Shown: positions 27,187-35,174, numbered from the stretch's first letter. The stretch is DNA of 53,251 bases from JAULUH01 sp032111745 (GCA_032111745.1 JAULUH010000534.1:1-53251); one strand, 5' to 3'. Translations and numbers: made by a program. Notes: a model not told the origin generated them from the sequence alone.

Positions 27187-27227
27187 TGACATAGATCATA
27201 CCTTTTGTGGCCAACCTGTGTCACAAT
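27187..27227 (+). promoter_or_regulatory. FNR/CRP-type class II promoter upstream of ccmE
   Basis: The dyad TGAC-ATAG-ATCA (27187-27198) is followed after exactly 23 bases by CACAAT (27222-27227), preceded by TGTGT. With a start near 27234 the dyad centre is at -41.5, the class II position for FNR/CRP activators. The same arrangement precedes hoxE. Confidence 0.5.
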
Positions 27228-27230
27228 AGG

Positions 27231-27267
27231 CTCCGCAGGGGAGTTCCACCGGAACTCCCCTGCGGAG
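27231..27267. terminator. Perfect 17-bp hairpin, likely terminator of the DsbA-like gene
   Basis: CTCCGCAGGGGAGTTCC, loop ACC, then the exact complement. It lies 72 bases after the stop of the triple-DsbA gene. No T-run follows, so it may act as an mRNA end stabiliser, or as a 5' hairpin for a transcript starting at about 27234. Confidence 0.7.
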
Positions 27268-27298
27268 AGCTACGAAATCGCCCGCCGCTTGCCGGCCG

Positions 27299-27327
27299 TT
27301 GACATAGCACAGCGTTGGTGATATACT
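27299..27327 (+). promoter_or_regulatory. Second, consensus-type promoter of ccmE
   Basis: TTGACA at 27299-27304, 17 bases, TATACT at 27322-27327 with TGA before it (extended -10). The start would be near 27334, about 43 bases before the ATG at 27377. Confidence 0.7.
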
Positions 27328-27376
27328 TCACCGTGCCAGGCAGCGGAATGACTCCAGGGTCCAGGAGATGGAATTC

Positions 27377-27868
27377 ATGAACGACTCGACGGTACTGACC
27401 ACCCCCCAGCTGGAGGCGAAGCCAGCCAATCGCCAGATCAAGTTCATCGCCGGTGCAGTCCTGATCTTCGGCGCCATCGCCTATCTAATCGTGTCGGCCA
27501 TGGGCAATGCGGGTGCGTACTACATGACGGTATCCGAGCTGACCGCTCAGAACGCCGAATACCTGGGCAAGAACGTGCGAGTCAGTGGGGTCGTCATCGA
27601 CGATACCGTGGACTACAACGCCTCCGAGCTCATTCTGCGGTTCAACATCGCGGATGAAACCGGCAAGCAGTTGCCGGTCTATTTCCACGGCCCGCGGCCC
27701 GACAACTTCAGCCGGGCCGCCGAGGCCATTGTCGAGGGCAAGTACGGTGACGACGGCGTGCTCTATGCCAAGTCCCTGCTCCTGAAGTGCCCGTCTCGCT
27801 ACGAGGAGTACGGGGGTGAGCAGAGGCCGGTGGACTACGAGGAGATCCAGGTCGAAGCGGTCGGCTAG
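27377..27868 (+). CDS. ccmE: Cytochrome c maturation heme chaperone CcmE, Cys-type
   Basis: 163 residues from the ATG at 27377, nine bases after AGGAG; the earlier in-frame ATG at 27368 touches that site and is unlikely. CcmE binds heme covalently in the periplasmic or extracytoplasmic space and hands it to apocytochromes. One N-terminal TM helix (IKFIAGAVLIFGAIAYLIV) and an OB-fold beta barrel (YLGKNVRVSGVVIDDTV...FNIADETGKQLPVYFHGPRPDNF...VVEGKY-like) are seen. The usual heme-binding HxxxY is CPSRY here (Cys138, Tyr142), the CxxxY form known from some sulfate reducers and archaea. First gene of the cytochrome c maturation locus. Confidence 0.92.
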   Translation: MNDSTVLTTPQLEAKPANRQIKFIAGAVLIFGAIAYLIVSAMGNAGAYYMTVSELTAQNAEYLGKNVRVSGVVIDDTVDYNASELILRFNIADETGKQLPVYFHGPRPDNFSRAAEAIVEGKYGDDGVLYAKSLLLKCPSRYEEYGGEQRPVDYEEIQVEAVG

Positions 27869-27916
27869 CGGTTTGGCAGTGCCCTTCTTGTCGCCTTCAC
27901 GCTTGGATTTGTCAGG

Positions 27917-27950
27917 AGAGCGGTCGCCCGCAAACCAGGGCGACCGCCTC
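27917..27950 (+). terminator. Hairpin after ccmE
   Basis: GCGGTCGCCC (27920-27929), 8-base loop, GGGCGACCGC (27938-27947): a perfect 10-bp stem, extended by GAG/CTC with one bulge, followed by TCTGTTGTT. It could attenuate transcription between ccmE and the diheme cytochrome gene. Confidence 0.55.
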
Positions 27951-27980
27951 TGTTGTTACTGCCCCACCTTGTGAGGTTGC

Positions 27981-29864
27981 ATGGGTTTTCGTCACCAAAC
28001 CTGGCCACTGCGCCTGACTCTTCTGGCCTTGCTGCTGCTAGCCCTGGGTGGGTTAACGATGGTCTGGCCAGGCCACCCTTCAGTTGCCCAGACACCACCC
28101 CCGATCCAGGACCCCCAACAGGTTCCATCAGCCCGTAACGGCCACGGCATCTACCAGGAAAACTGTGCGCCCTGTCACGGCCCTACTGGGGGTGGTGATG
28201 GCCCGACCGCGGCCAGCCTTGCAGCCGGAGTTCCGGCCCTGGCCGATCCGGCGATTGCCCGGTTGGCTACCCCGGCCGAGTGGTTCGAGATCACCAAGGA
28301 GGGGCGCATGAGCGCCATGATGCCTCCCTGGAAGAATCGCCTGACCGATGCTGAGATTTGGGATGTGGTGGCCTTTGCCTTCACCCTGCATACCGGCCAG
28401 GCCGAGCTCAGCCGCGGGCAAAAGGTGTGGGGCGAGCAGTGCGCCGCCTGTCACGGCGATCTGGGCCTCGGGGATGGGCCGCAGGCCGCGGCCAACGCCT
28501 GGGAGATGGCCAGCATGGCCGATCTGGCCTATGTCGCCAGCACCTCCCTTGACTCCTGGTACGAGACCACGGCCAACGGCCGGGACGCCATGCCTGGCTT
28601 TGCCAGCAGCCTGCCCGAGCAGGATATCTGGGCATCCGTCGAGTACGCGCGCACCTTCAGCTACGAGCCCATGGTCTCCATCAGCCTGCCCAAGGGTACA
28701 GGCGCGATCGCCGGCGCGGTCAGCAATGGCTCTCCGCAGGGCGGGCCGGTGACAGGGCTGACCGTGACCCTGCGCCCCTTCCAGAGCATGGAGCAGCTGC
28801 CGCCGCGCGAGGCCACGGTGGGCGAGGACGGCGCGTTCACCTTTGGCGAGCTGCCTACCGGTCCCGAATACGTGTACCTGGTGACGACCGCCTACAAAGG
28901 CGTGGAGTTCGCCAGCGATCCGGTGCAGTTTGTCGATGGGACCTCGGCGGCCGCGGCGCCCGTACAGATCTATGAGCCCAGCACCACGCCGGGTGACATC
29001 AAGATAGCGCTGGCCCAGTGGTTTATAGACTACGAGGAGGGTGCGCTGCTGGTGGGTGAGCTGTACCGGGTGAACCACGAGGGTGACCGGGTTTACGTGG
29101 GCAGTGAGGAGGTCGCCCCTGGCAAGGCGGCCGTGCTCAGGTTCGACCTCCCCGAGGGCGCCACCTCCCTGGCCCTGGACGGCGGCGAGGTCGGCGGCCG
29201 CTTCATCAGGGTCGACGGTGGCATCGTGGATACCGAGCCCCTGCCCCCCGGGGGCAAACAGATCTTGATGCGCTACCTATTGCCCTATTCCGGGACACGC
29301 ACGGAGCTGGAACACAGCATTCCCTATCCTGTGGACCGCTTCAGCGTGCTGGTTCGGGAGGGTCCCCGGGTGAGTGTGAGAGGGCTGGAGCAGGCCGGGA
29401 CTGAGGATGCCGGCGACAGGGTGTTCGTCAACTACGAGGCCAGCGACTTTGCGGCTGGTAACCCGGTGCAGATCAGGTTCAGCGACCTGGCCCGGGCCAG
29501 TGCTGCGGCTCCCGCGGCCTCAACCCCCGTGTTGGCCTACCATCCAGCGCTACTCTACGGCATCGCTGCCCTGGCCGCCGTGGCCTTTCTCGGCGTGTTG
29601 GTCCTGGCCCTCGGGCGCAGTACCCGGCCGCCAGCGTCAGCTGTGACGACGAGTAGCGTCGACCTGGCCGCCGAACGCCAGCATCTCCTGCGTGCCGTCG
29701 CCAACCTCGACGATCGTTACACGGCCGGCGAGGTAGACTATGCCGCGTATGAGCGGGAGCGCCAGGCCCTCAAGCGGAGCCTGTTGCTGACAACCCGTGA
29801 GCTGGAGGTGGCAGCTGTGCCCGCCACCGTGGTGGACGGCGGGGAAGCCCAGGCTCAGCCGTGA
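27981..29864 (+). CDS. Membrane-anchored diheme cytochrome c with C-terminal TM tail
   Basis: 627 residues. A signal peptide (about 1-35) precedes two cytochrome c domains with CAPCH (62-66) and CAACH (154-158); likely Met ligands are in MSAMMPPW and AMPGFAS. Residues about 240-310 look like a carboxypeptidase-regulatory beta sandwich (GAIAGAVSNGSPQGGPVTGLTVTL), then further beta-rich extracytoplasmic regions, a TM helix (YGIAALAAVAFLGVLVLALG, about 517-536) and a short cytoplasmic helical tail (LLRAVANLDDRYTAGEVDYAAYERERQALK). It is a substrate of the surrounding Ccm system and possibly its reporter or heme-relay partner. ccmA overlaps its end by four bases (GTGA). Confidence 0.87.
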   Translation: MGFRHQTWPLRLTLLALLLLALGGLTMVWPGHPSVAQTPPPIQDPQQVPSARNGHGIYQENCAPCHGPTGGGDGPTAASLAAGVPALADPAIARLATPAEWFEITKEGRMSAMMPPWKNRLTDAEIWDVVAFAFTLHTGQAELSRGQKVWGEQCAACHGDLGLGDGPQAAANAWEMASMADLAYVASTSLDSWYETTANGRDAMPGFASSLPEQDIWASVEYARTFSYEPMVSISLPKGTGAIAGAVSNGSPQGGPVTGLTVTLRPFQSMEQLPPREATVGEDGAFTFGELPTGPEYVYLVTTAYKGVEFASDPVQFVDGTSAAAAPVQIYEPSTTPGDIKIALAQWFIDYEEGALLVGELYRVNHEGDRVYVGSEEVAPGKAAVLRFDLPEGATSLALDGGEVGGRFIRVDGGIVDTEPLPPGGKQILMRYLLPYSGTRTELEHSIPYPVDRFSVLVREGPRVSVRGLEQAGTEDAGDRVFVNYEASDFAAGNPVQIRFSDLARASAAAPAASTPVLAYHPALLYGIAALAAVAFLGVLVLALGRSTRPPASAVTTSSVDLAAERQHLLRAVANLDDRYTAGEVDYAAYERERQALKRSLLLTTRELEVAAVPATVVDGGEAQAQP

Positions 29865-30559
29865 TTGAGATCGAGAAGCTGGTCAAGTCCTTTGGGCGCA
29901 AGGCGGTTCTCAGGACTATCGACCTTTCGGTGCCGGCCGGGCAATCGGTGGCTCTGTTCGGCCCCAACGGAGCTGGCAAGACCACGCTGATCCGGATCAT
30001 CTCCGGGCTGAGCAAGGCTTCGTCGGGCCGTGTGGTGCTGGGCGGCGTGGACGTAGGGCGGGCCAGCGACAGCCTGCGGCGTTATGTCGGCGTGGTCTCG
30101 CATCACCCGCTGGTCTATGATAGCTTGACCGGTGAGGAGAACCTGAAGTTCTTTGGGCGTATGTACGACGTGCCCGAGTTGCCCCAGCGCATCGATGAGG
30201 TCCTGGAGCGCGTGGGCTTGAAGTCCCGGCGCAAAGACGTGGTACGCACCTACAGCCGGGGTATGATCCAGCGCCTGGCTATTGCCCGGGCTATCCTGCA
30301 CGATCCGCCCATCCTGCTGCTGGACGAGCCGGACACCGGGCTCGACCAACAGGCCGCGGATATGCTGCGCTCGTTGCTGACTGAGCTGGGCAGCAGCGAC
30401 CGCACGGTCCTGCTGACCACCCATAGCCTGGAGCGTGGCATCGAGTGGGCGAATCGGGCTCTGATCCTGAATGGCGGCCGGATTGGTTACGATTCCCCGA
30501 CCCAGGGCCTGGGCGGCGCGGAATTCCGCAGGATCTATACCGAAATCGTGGCCCTGTAG
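29861..30559 (+). CDS. ccmA: Heme exporter ATP-binding protein CcmA
   Basis: 232 residues, GTG start inside the preceding stop (GTGA). ABC ATPase with Walker A GPNGAGKTT, the signature region TYSRGMIQRLAIARA, Walker B ILLLDEPDTGLD and the switch LLTTHSLE. CcmA powers release of heme-loaded CcmE from CcmC. Assigned as ccmA rather than a generic ABC ATPase because ccmB, ccmC, ccmD-like and ccdA follow. Slightly longer than the Gram-negative enzyme (about 205). Confidence 0.9.
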   Translation: MIEIEKLVKSFGRKAVLRTIDLSVPAGQSVALFGPNGAGKTTLIRIISGLSKASSGRVVLGGVDVGRASDSLRRYVGVVSHHPLVYDSLTGEENLKFFGRMYDVPELPQRIDEVLERVGLKSRRKDVVRTYSRGMIQRLAIARAILHDPPILLLDEPDTGLDQQAADMLRSLLTELGSSDRTVLLTTHSLERGIEWANRALILNGGRIGYDSPTQGLGGAEFRRIYTEIVAL

Positions 30560-30630
30560 GATTGGCTCCAGACATGGCAGATGGGTCGAGGCTCCAGGTA
30601 ATGAATCTGCTGCTGGCATCGTCAATCTAG

Positions 30631-31302
30631 ATGAACTACCTTAACAAGGTCCTCGCCATCGTCTGGAAGGACATCACAGCTGAGCTGCGCACCAAAGACA
30701 TCTTCGTGTCCATGTCGGTCTTTGCCCTGCTGGCGCTGATCATCTTCCAGTTTGCGTTCGACCTGCGTGCCGACAACGTCGTGGTGGTCTTGCCCGGCGT
30801 GCTCTGGGTGGCGATTACCTTTGCCGGAACCCTTGGCCTGAGCCGGTCCTTCATCCTGGAGCAGGATCGAGGGTCGATGGAGGGCCTGCTGCTGGCACCC
30901 GTCGATCGCAGCGCCATCTATTTTGGTAAGCTGATCGGCAACCTGCTCTTTATCACGGCCATGGAGCTGCTCCTACTGCCCCTGGCTAGCGTGCTCTTTA
31001 ACACCTGGCTTCTGACGCCAGGCCTGATCCTGGTTATCATCCTGGGCACCATCGGCTTCGCTGCCGTAGGAACCTTGTTCGCGGCCCTCAGCGTGAATAC
31101 CCGGGCGCGGGAGGTCTTGCTGCCGATTCTGCTCTTTCCCATCATGGTGCCCGTCTTGATTGCCGGCGTGCGCGCAACTGGCGCCCTGCTGGATGGCGAG
31201 CCTTTCAGTGAGATCGGTCATTGGCTGCGCCTGATGGTGGCTTACGATGCGATTTTTCTCGCAGCTGCCTTTCTTCTGTTTGATTACGTCGTAGAGGAAT
31301 AG
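30631..31302 (+). CDS. ccmB: Heme exporter membrane protein CcmB
   Basis: 223 residues with six TM helices. MNYLNKVLAIVWKDITAELRTKDIFVSMSVFALLALIIFQFAFD and the RGSMEGLLLAPVDRSAIYFGKLIGN block match CcmB, the permease partner of CcmA. It lies 71 bases after ccmA. With CcmA and CcmC it forms the complex that releases holo-CcmE. C-terminus ends VVEE. Confidence 0.92.
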   Translation: MNYLNKVLAIVWKDITAELRTKDIFVSMSVFALLALIIFQFAFDLRADNVVVVLPGVLWVAITFAGTLGLSRSFILEQDRGSMEGLLLAPVDRSAIYFGKLIGNLLFITAMELLLLPLASVLFNTWLLTPGLILVIILGTIGFAAVGTLFAALSVNTRAREVLLPILLFPIMVPVLIAGVRATGALLDGEPFSEIGHWLRLMVAYDAIFLAAAFLLFDYVVEE

Positions 31303-31337
31303 CCTTAGGTCGCACCCCCTCAGGAGGTTAGAAGAAC

Positions 31338-32075
31338 ATGATATCCTCATCCCCGCGCCGCAGCACCGGCGACATGGTCTGGATGCTGTTGGCACTACTG
31401 GCCGGAGCGCTGATCGTTGTGGCCGTATACCTCGTCCTGATGTGGGCTCCCGAGGCCGGGAACCTGGGCACCGAGGTCGAGCGGGTGGCCCAACGCATCT
31501 TCTACTTTCACGTGGCCGCAGGCTGGGTCGGCTTCTTCGCCTTCTTCGTCACCGCCGTAGCGAGCATCGCCTATCTCATCACCAAGCGGCGTCGCTGGGA
31601 CTCGCTGGCTGTGTCGTCGGTAGAGGTGGGTATCACTTTCCTGACCGCCAACCTGATCAGTGGATCCCTGTGGGCCAAGCCCACGTGGAACACCTGGTGG
31701 CCCTGGAACGATCCCCGCATCACCACTGAGGCCATCATCTGGCTGATCTACGTGGCCTACCTGCTGCTGCGCAACGCTATCGACGACCCGGCACGCCGTG
31801 GCCGGCTCTCATCGGTGTACGGCATCGTCGCCTTTATCAGCGTGCCCATCACCTTCCTGTCGATCCGGCTGTGGCGGACCATCCACCCCGCGGTTATCGG
31901 CACGGCCAGCGAGACGGCCCAGGGCGGGTTCGATATGTCGGGCAACATGGTGACCACGCTTCTGTTTAGCCTGGCGACCTTTACGCTGCTGTATGCCGTC
32001 CTGCTGCACCTGCGCCTCGCTCTGGAGGACCTGCGGGTGCGGGTCGAGGAGCTGAAGGCCGGGCATCTGGCCTGA
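31338..32075 (+). CDS. ccmC: Heme-handling protein CcmC
   Basis: 245 residues, six TM helices. CcmC attaches heme to CcmE. The tryptophan-rich heme loop reads KPTWNTWWPWNDPRITTEAIIW, a variant of the WGTWWxWDxRLT motif, flanked by likely heme-ligand histidines in FYFHVAAGW and WRTIHPAVI. GGAGG lies just upstream of the ATG. No CcmF or CcmH gene is in the window, so heme ligation to apocytochrome must use genes elsewhere. Confidence 0.92.
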   Translation: MISSSPRRSTGDMVWMLLALLAGALIVVAVYLVLMWAPEAGNLGTEVERVAQRIFYFHVAAGWVGFFAFFVTAVASIAYLITKRRRWDSLAVSSVEVGITFLTANLISGSLWAKPTWNTWWPWNDPRITTEAIIWLIYVAYLLLRNAIDDPARRGRLSSVYGIVAFISVPITFLSIRLWRTIHPAVIGTASETAQGGFDMSGNMVTTLLFSLATFTLLYAVLLHLRLALEDLRVRVEELKAGHLA

Positions 32076-32126
32076 GCGGAGCCCTGGCATCTCCGCCTAT
32101 TCAAAACACCCAGAGAGGCTTCGACT

Positions 32127-32270
32127 ATGGTATTCCTGACCGGTGCGATGATCGTCTTCTGGCTGGTGACCTTTGTCTTTGTGATGCTGACCATGCGGCG
32201 CACCCGCCAGCTGGCGGACGAGGTGGACGCGCTGCAGGAGTCCGTCGAGGAGCTGCAGCCGCCGCAGTAG
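32127..32270 (+). CDS. ccmD: Short single-TM CcmD-like protein
   Basis: 47 residues: MVFLTGAMIVFWLVTFVFVM forms one TM helix, followed by a charged cytoplasmic helix (RRTRQLADEVDALQESVEELQPPQ). Size, topology and position directly after ccmC fit CcmD, a poorly conserved protein that holds CcmE to the CcmABC complex. The sequence itself is too short to identify with certainty. A purine-rich AGAGAGG lies 8-14 bases before the ATG. Confidence 0.7.
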   Translation: MVFLTGAMIVFWLVTFVFVMLTMRRTRQLADEVDALQESVEELQPPQ

Positions 32271-32289
32271 CTGTTGGGAGAGTGTTGAC

Positions 32290-33354
32290 TTGGATTCTCA
32301 GAGCCTGACCCTGACCCTGGCCGCCCTGTTTGGGCTGGTGTCATTCTTCTCACCCTGCGTCCTGCCGCTGGTGCCGGTGTACCTGGGCTACCTCAGCGGC
32401 GCCGCAGCCGCCAGCGCTGGGTCCACGGGCCAGTTCTCACGACAGGTAGTGGTTGCGCATGCAGGGATGCTGGTCCTGGGCTTTTCCGTGGTTTTTGTCG
32501 CCCTGGGTGCCCTGGGTGGCGCCCTGGGCCAGCTGCTCAATCAGGCCATCCCCTCCATCATCCGCGTGGGTGGCGTCATGCTGGTGGTCTTTGGCCTGCG
32601 GGTTGCCCACCTGCGCTGGCCCCGCAGTCGCTGGCTGATCCTGGCCGTCGTGATCGCCGTGGTCGCTTATGTGATTAACCTGCGGGAGACCCCACCCAAC
32701 CGCTTGCTACAGGCCCTGCTCTTCTTTGTCGTCGTGGTGGCAGGCATGAATTGGTCCCTGGCCGTTCACGTGCTGCTCGGCGGGATAGCCGCCGGCCTTA
32801 ACTTCGTCTCCACCTGGAATGGCTCGGCACAGCTCTTCGGCATGCCGGACCTGGGCGGCTTCTCGCCAACCCTGGTGGCCCTGGCCGAGAGTGCCCTGAT
32901 CTGGCTGCTGGTGGCCTGGGCCAGCCGCACCGAGCTCTTCTACATGGAGAAGCGGATCGACCTGGGGATCGACCGGCCCCAGGGCTTGAGCACCTCCTTC
33001 CTGACCGGAGTGGTGTTTGCCGCCGGCTGGACCCCATGCGTGGGCCCTATTTTGGCCAGCATCCTGGCCCTGGCCGCCACCGAGCAGAGCATCGGCCGCG
33101 GGGCATTGCTGCTGGCTTTCTATTCCCTCGGCCTGGGCGTGCCCTTTCTCATCGCCGGTATGTTGTTTGGCCAGCTGACGACGATGATGCCGCGTCTTAA
33201 TCGCCACCTGGGCACCATCAGCATGGTCAGCGGACTGGTGCTGGCCGTCGTGGGAGTCGTGATCTATACCGGCGGCCTGCAGCTGCTGAGCACCTGGGTG
33301 CCCCAGGTGGAGGCTGAGAGCTGGTTGCTGGGCGTCCTGGGAATGGGGGAATGA
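32290..33354 (+). CDS. ccdA: Thiol-disulfide transmembrane protein CcdA, enlarged
   Basis: 354 residues, TTG start with GGGAGAG upstream. CcdA carries electrons from cytoplasmic thioredoxin across the membrane to extracytoplasmic thioredoxin-like proteins. The paired redox cysteines are Cys23 (SFFSPCVLPLVPVYLGYLSG) and Cys250 (AAGWTPCVGPIL), each at the start of a repeat half. Typical CcdA is about 240 residues. Here about 100 extra residues with further hydrophobic helices (WLILAVVIAVVAYVI, LFFVVVVAGMNWSLAVHVLLGG) separate the halves. The stop overlaps the TlpA-like gene by four bases, which fits its being the electron acceptor. Confidence 0.92.
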   Translation: MDSQSLTLTLAALFGLVSFFSPCVLPLVPVYLGYLSGAAAASAGSTGQFSRQVVVAHAGMLVLGFSVVFVALGALGGALGQLLNQAIPSIIRVGGVMLVVFGLRVAHLRWPRSRWLILAVVIAVVAYVINLRETPPNRLLQALLFFVVVVAGMNWSLAVHVLLGGIAAGLNFVSTWNGSAQLFGMPDLGGFSPTLVALAESALIWLLVAWASRTELFYMEKRIDLGIDRPQGLSTSFLTGVVFAAGWTPCVGPILASILALAATEQSIGRGALLLAFYSLGLGVPFLIAGMLFGQLTTMMPRLNRHLGTISMVSGLVLAVVGVVIYTGGLQLLSTWVPQVEAESWLLGVLGMGE

Positions 33355-33929
33355 CCATGCCGCGCCGACCATCGACGAGCCAGGCTGTGCTGGCTGCCAT
33401 CCTGGTGGCCGTACTCCTGCTGGCCGCCTGCGGCGGCTCCGGCCAGGAAGCGGGCGATGGCTCCGGGTTTCCGGTGGCGTCCACGGCCCAAATTGACAAC
33501 CGGGGCCACGGGCTGAACCAGGGCGACCTGGCACCGAACTTCGCTCTGCAGGGAGGGGAACGCGGAGCCGGCCAGCTGGCCGATTACCGGGGCAAGCCGG
33601 TGGTGCTCAACTTTTGGGCCACCTGGTGTGCCCCGTGCCGCCAGGAGATGCCGGAGCTGGTAGCGGCTTACGAGAGCCACCGGGACGAGGACCTGGTGGT
33701 CATCGGCATCAACGCCCAGGAGTCCGATGAACAGGCGCGCAAGTTCGTCGAGCAATACCAGATGACTTTCCCCGTCGTGCTGGATTCCCGCGGGGAGGTG
33801 CAGCAGCTCTACCAGGTGCGCGGGCTGCCAACCACGGTGTTCATCGATCGTGAGGGGCGCATTGCCGTGCGCCACGCCGGCCTGCTGACCAGGGAATTGC
33901 TCGACCAGTACCTGGCTGAAATCCTGTGA
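33351..33929 (+). CDS. TlpA/ResA-like thioredoxin lipoprotein
   Basis: 192 residues. The lipoprotein signal ends LLLAAC (Cys27). The thioredoxin domain starts GDLAPNFALQGGERGAG and has WCAPC (Cys93, Cys96) and the cis-Pro loop RGLPTTVFIDREG. ResA/CcmG-type proteins reduce the CxxCH cysteines of apocytochromes before heme attachment. Coupled to ccdA by ATGA and to the DUF2085 gene by GTGA overlaps. The nearest named homologues would be ResA or CcmG. Confidence 0.92.
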   Translation: MTMPRRPSTSQAVLAAILVAVLLLAACGGSGQEAGDGSGFPVASTAQIDNRGHGLNQGDLAPNFALQGGERGAGQLADYRGKPVVLNFWATWCAPCRQEMPELVAAYESHRDEDLVVIGINAQESDEQARKFVEQYQMTFPVVLDSRGEVQQLYQVRGLPTTVFIDREGRIAVRHAGLLTRELLDQYLAEIL

Positions 33930-34642
33930 AGGCCTTAAGAAAAGCTATGGCCCAGACGCCGGATCAGAACGAGCGTATCTCCAGTCCCACGGCCATCGAC
34001 AGCGCCGACCGTCTGTCAATGCTGGCAGACCACCTGGTGTTGTGGGTCAGCCGGCATTGGCTGGCCCTGTTCAACTTAGCTCTGGCCCTCTACCTGTTCC
34101 TGCCGTTCCTGGCCCCCTTGCTGATGCGCGCCGGGCTGACCGGGCCGGCCCGGGCTATCTACTTCGTTTACACTCCCATGTGCCATCAGCTGCCCGACCG
34201 CTCGTACTTCCTCTTTGGCGAGCAGCGCGTCTACGCCCTGGAGGAGCTGGAGCAAGCCGGAGTGCTGGAGGGCAGCGGAATCCTCGAGCGGCGCCGCTAC
34301 ATCGGCGACGCCCAGCTGGGCTGGAAAGCCGCCCTGTGCCAGCGCGATGTGGCCATCTATGGGGCCATGCTGGCCGGCGGCCTGGCCTTTGGACTGCTAC
34401 GCCGCCGCGGCCCCTGGCCCAAGCTCTCGTTCAAAGTGTACCTGCTTTTCCTCCTTCCCGTGGCGCTGGATGGGCTGTCCCAACTGGTCGGCCTGCGCAC
34501 CAGCACCTGGTGGCTGCGCACCATCACCGGCGCCATCTTCGGCCTGGGCACGGTGTGGCTGGCCTATCCCTTCATCGAGGAGGCCATGAACGACATCCGG
34601 CGCAGCACGGAAATGCGAGCCACGGCCAAACTGGACACCTAG
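33926..34642 (+). CDS. DUF2085 family membrane protein
   Basis: 238 residues, GTG start overlapping the previous stop. Four or five TM helices. The DUF2085 signature is clear: VYTPMCHQLPDRSYFLFGEQ with CHQxxxR, and later ALCQRDVAIYGAMLAGGL with CQRD. The conserved Cys/His pairs hint at metal or redox binding, but the family has no agreed function. Translational coupling to the TlpA-like gene suggests a role in envelope redox work. A promoter for rpsT begins inside its last codons. Confidence 0.85.
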   Translation: MKALRKAMAQTPDQNERISSPTAIDSADRLSMLADHLVLWVSRHWLALFNLALALYLFLPFLAPLLMRAGLTGPARAIYFVYTPMCHQLPDRSYFLFGEQRVYALEELEQAGVLEGSGILERRRYIGDAQLGWKAALCQRDVAIYGAMLAGGLAFGLLRRRGPWPKLSFKVYLLFLLPVALDGLSQLVGLRTSTWWLRTITGAIFGLGTVWLAYPFIEEAMNDIRRSTEMRATAKLDT

Positions 34643-34660
34643 GGGCGGCTGGGGTATAAT
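34632..34660 (+). promoter_or_regulatory. rpsT promoter
   Basis: TGGACA at 34632-34637, 17 bases, TATAAT at 34655-34660. The -35 lies in the 3' end of the DUF2085 gene. The start would be near 34667, giving a 90-base leader. Confidence 0.65.
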
Positions 34661-34672
34661 TATGCTTTGTCG

Positions 34673-34690
34673 GCCTGCGGCAACGCAGGC
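34673..34690 (+). promoter_or_regulatory. GNRA-capped hairpin in the rpsT leader
   Basis: GCCTGCG-GCAA-CGCAGGC: a 7-bp stem with a GCAA tetraloop, within the predicted leader of the S20 mRNA. Possibly a control element or binding site for S20 itself; unproven. Confidence 0.4.
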
Positions 34691-34756
34691 TGCGCTAGCG
34701 TTTGACAGGAAAAAACAGGTCGAGAAGTATGAGCCTTCTGGAAGCTGGAGGAATTC

Positions 34757-35032
34757 GTGGCTAATCATAAATCAGCATTGAAACGCATCCGCTCTTCGGA
34801 GAAGCGCCGCCAGCGCAACCGTGTCGTGCGCGGCAGCACCCGCAGCGCGGTGCGGAAGGCGCGTACCACCTTGCAGGCTGGCAAGGTGCAGGACGCCGAG
34901 GCGGCTGTACTGGGCGCGGTCTCGGCGCTGGATAGGGCAGCCGAGAAGGGCGTCATCCACAAGAACAACGCGGCCCGGCGCAAGTCACGCTTGATGCGGC
35001 AGCTCAATCAGATCAGGGCCACTGCCGGCTAG
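34757..35032 (+). CDS. rpsT: 30S ribosomal protein S20
   Basis: 91 residues, GTG start with GGAGG six bases upstream. ANHKSALKRIRSSEKRRQRNRVVRGSTRSAVRKA is the typical S20 start; the rest is a basic three-helix bundle ending NAARRKSRLMRQLNQI. S20 binds the 5' domain and helix 44 of 16S rRNA early in 30S assembly. A single-gene unit with its own promoter and terminator. Confidence 0.98.
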   Translation: MANHKSALKRIRSSEKRRQRNRVVRGSTRSAVRKARTTLQAGKVQDAEAAVLGAVSALDRAAEKGVIHKNNAARRKSRLMRQLNQIRATAG

Positions 35033-35086
35033 GCCCAATCGGCGATGGTCGGCCGGTCCTGGACCTGGCGACCCTATCGGCACAAG

Positions 35087-35119
35087 AAAGGGAACTGGTC
35101 ACTCACCAGTTCCCTTTTT
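35087..35119 (+). terminator. Rho-independent terminator of rpsT
   Basis: GGGAACTGGT, loop CACTC, ACCAGTTCCC, then TTTTT. AAA before the stem pairs with the first Ts. The clearest intrinsic terminator in the window; 55 bases after the rpsT stop. Confidence 0.92.
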
Positions 35120-35174
35120 ATGGTGTGTCAGGAGTGGCCGGGGAGGCACGGCCAGGGGACTGCAGCCAGTCCGG

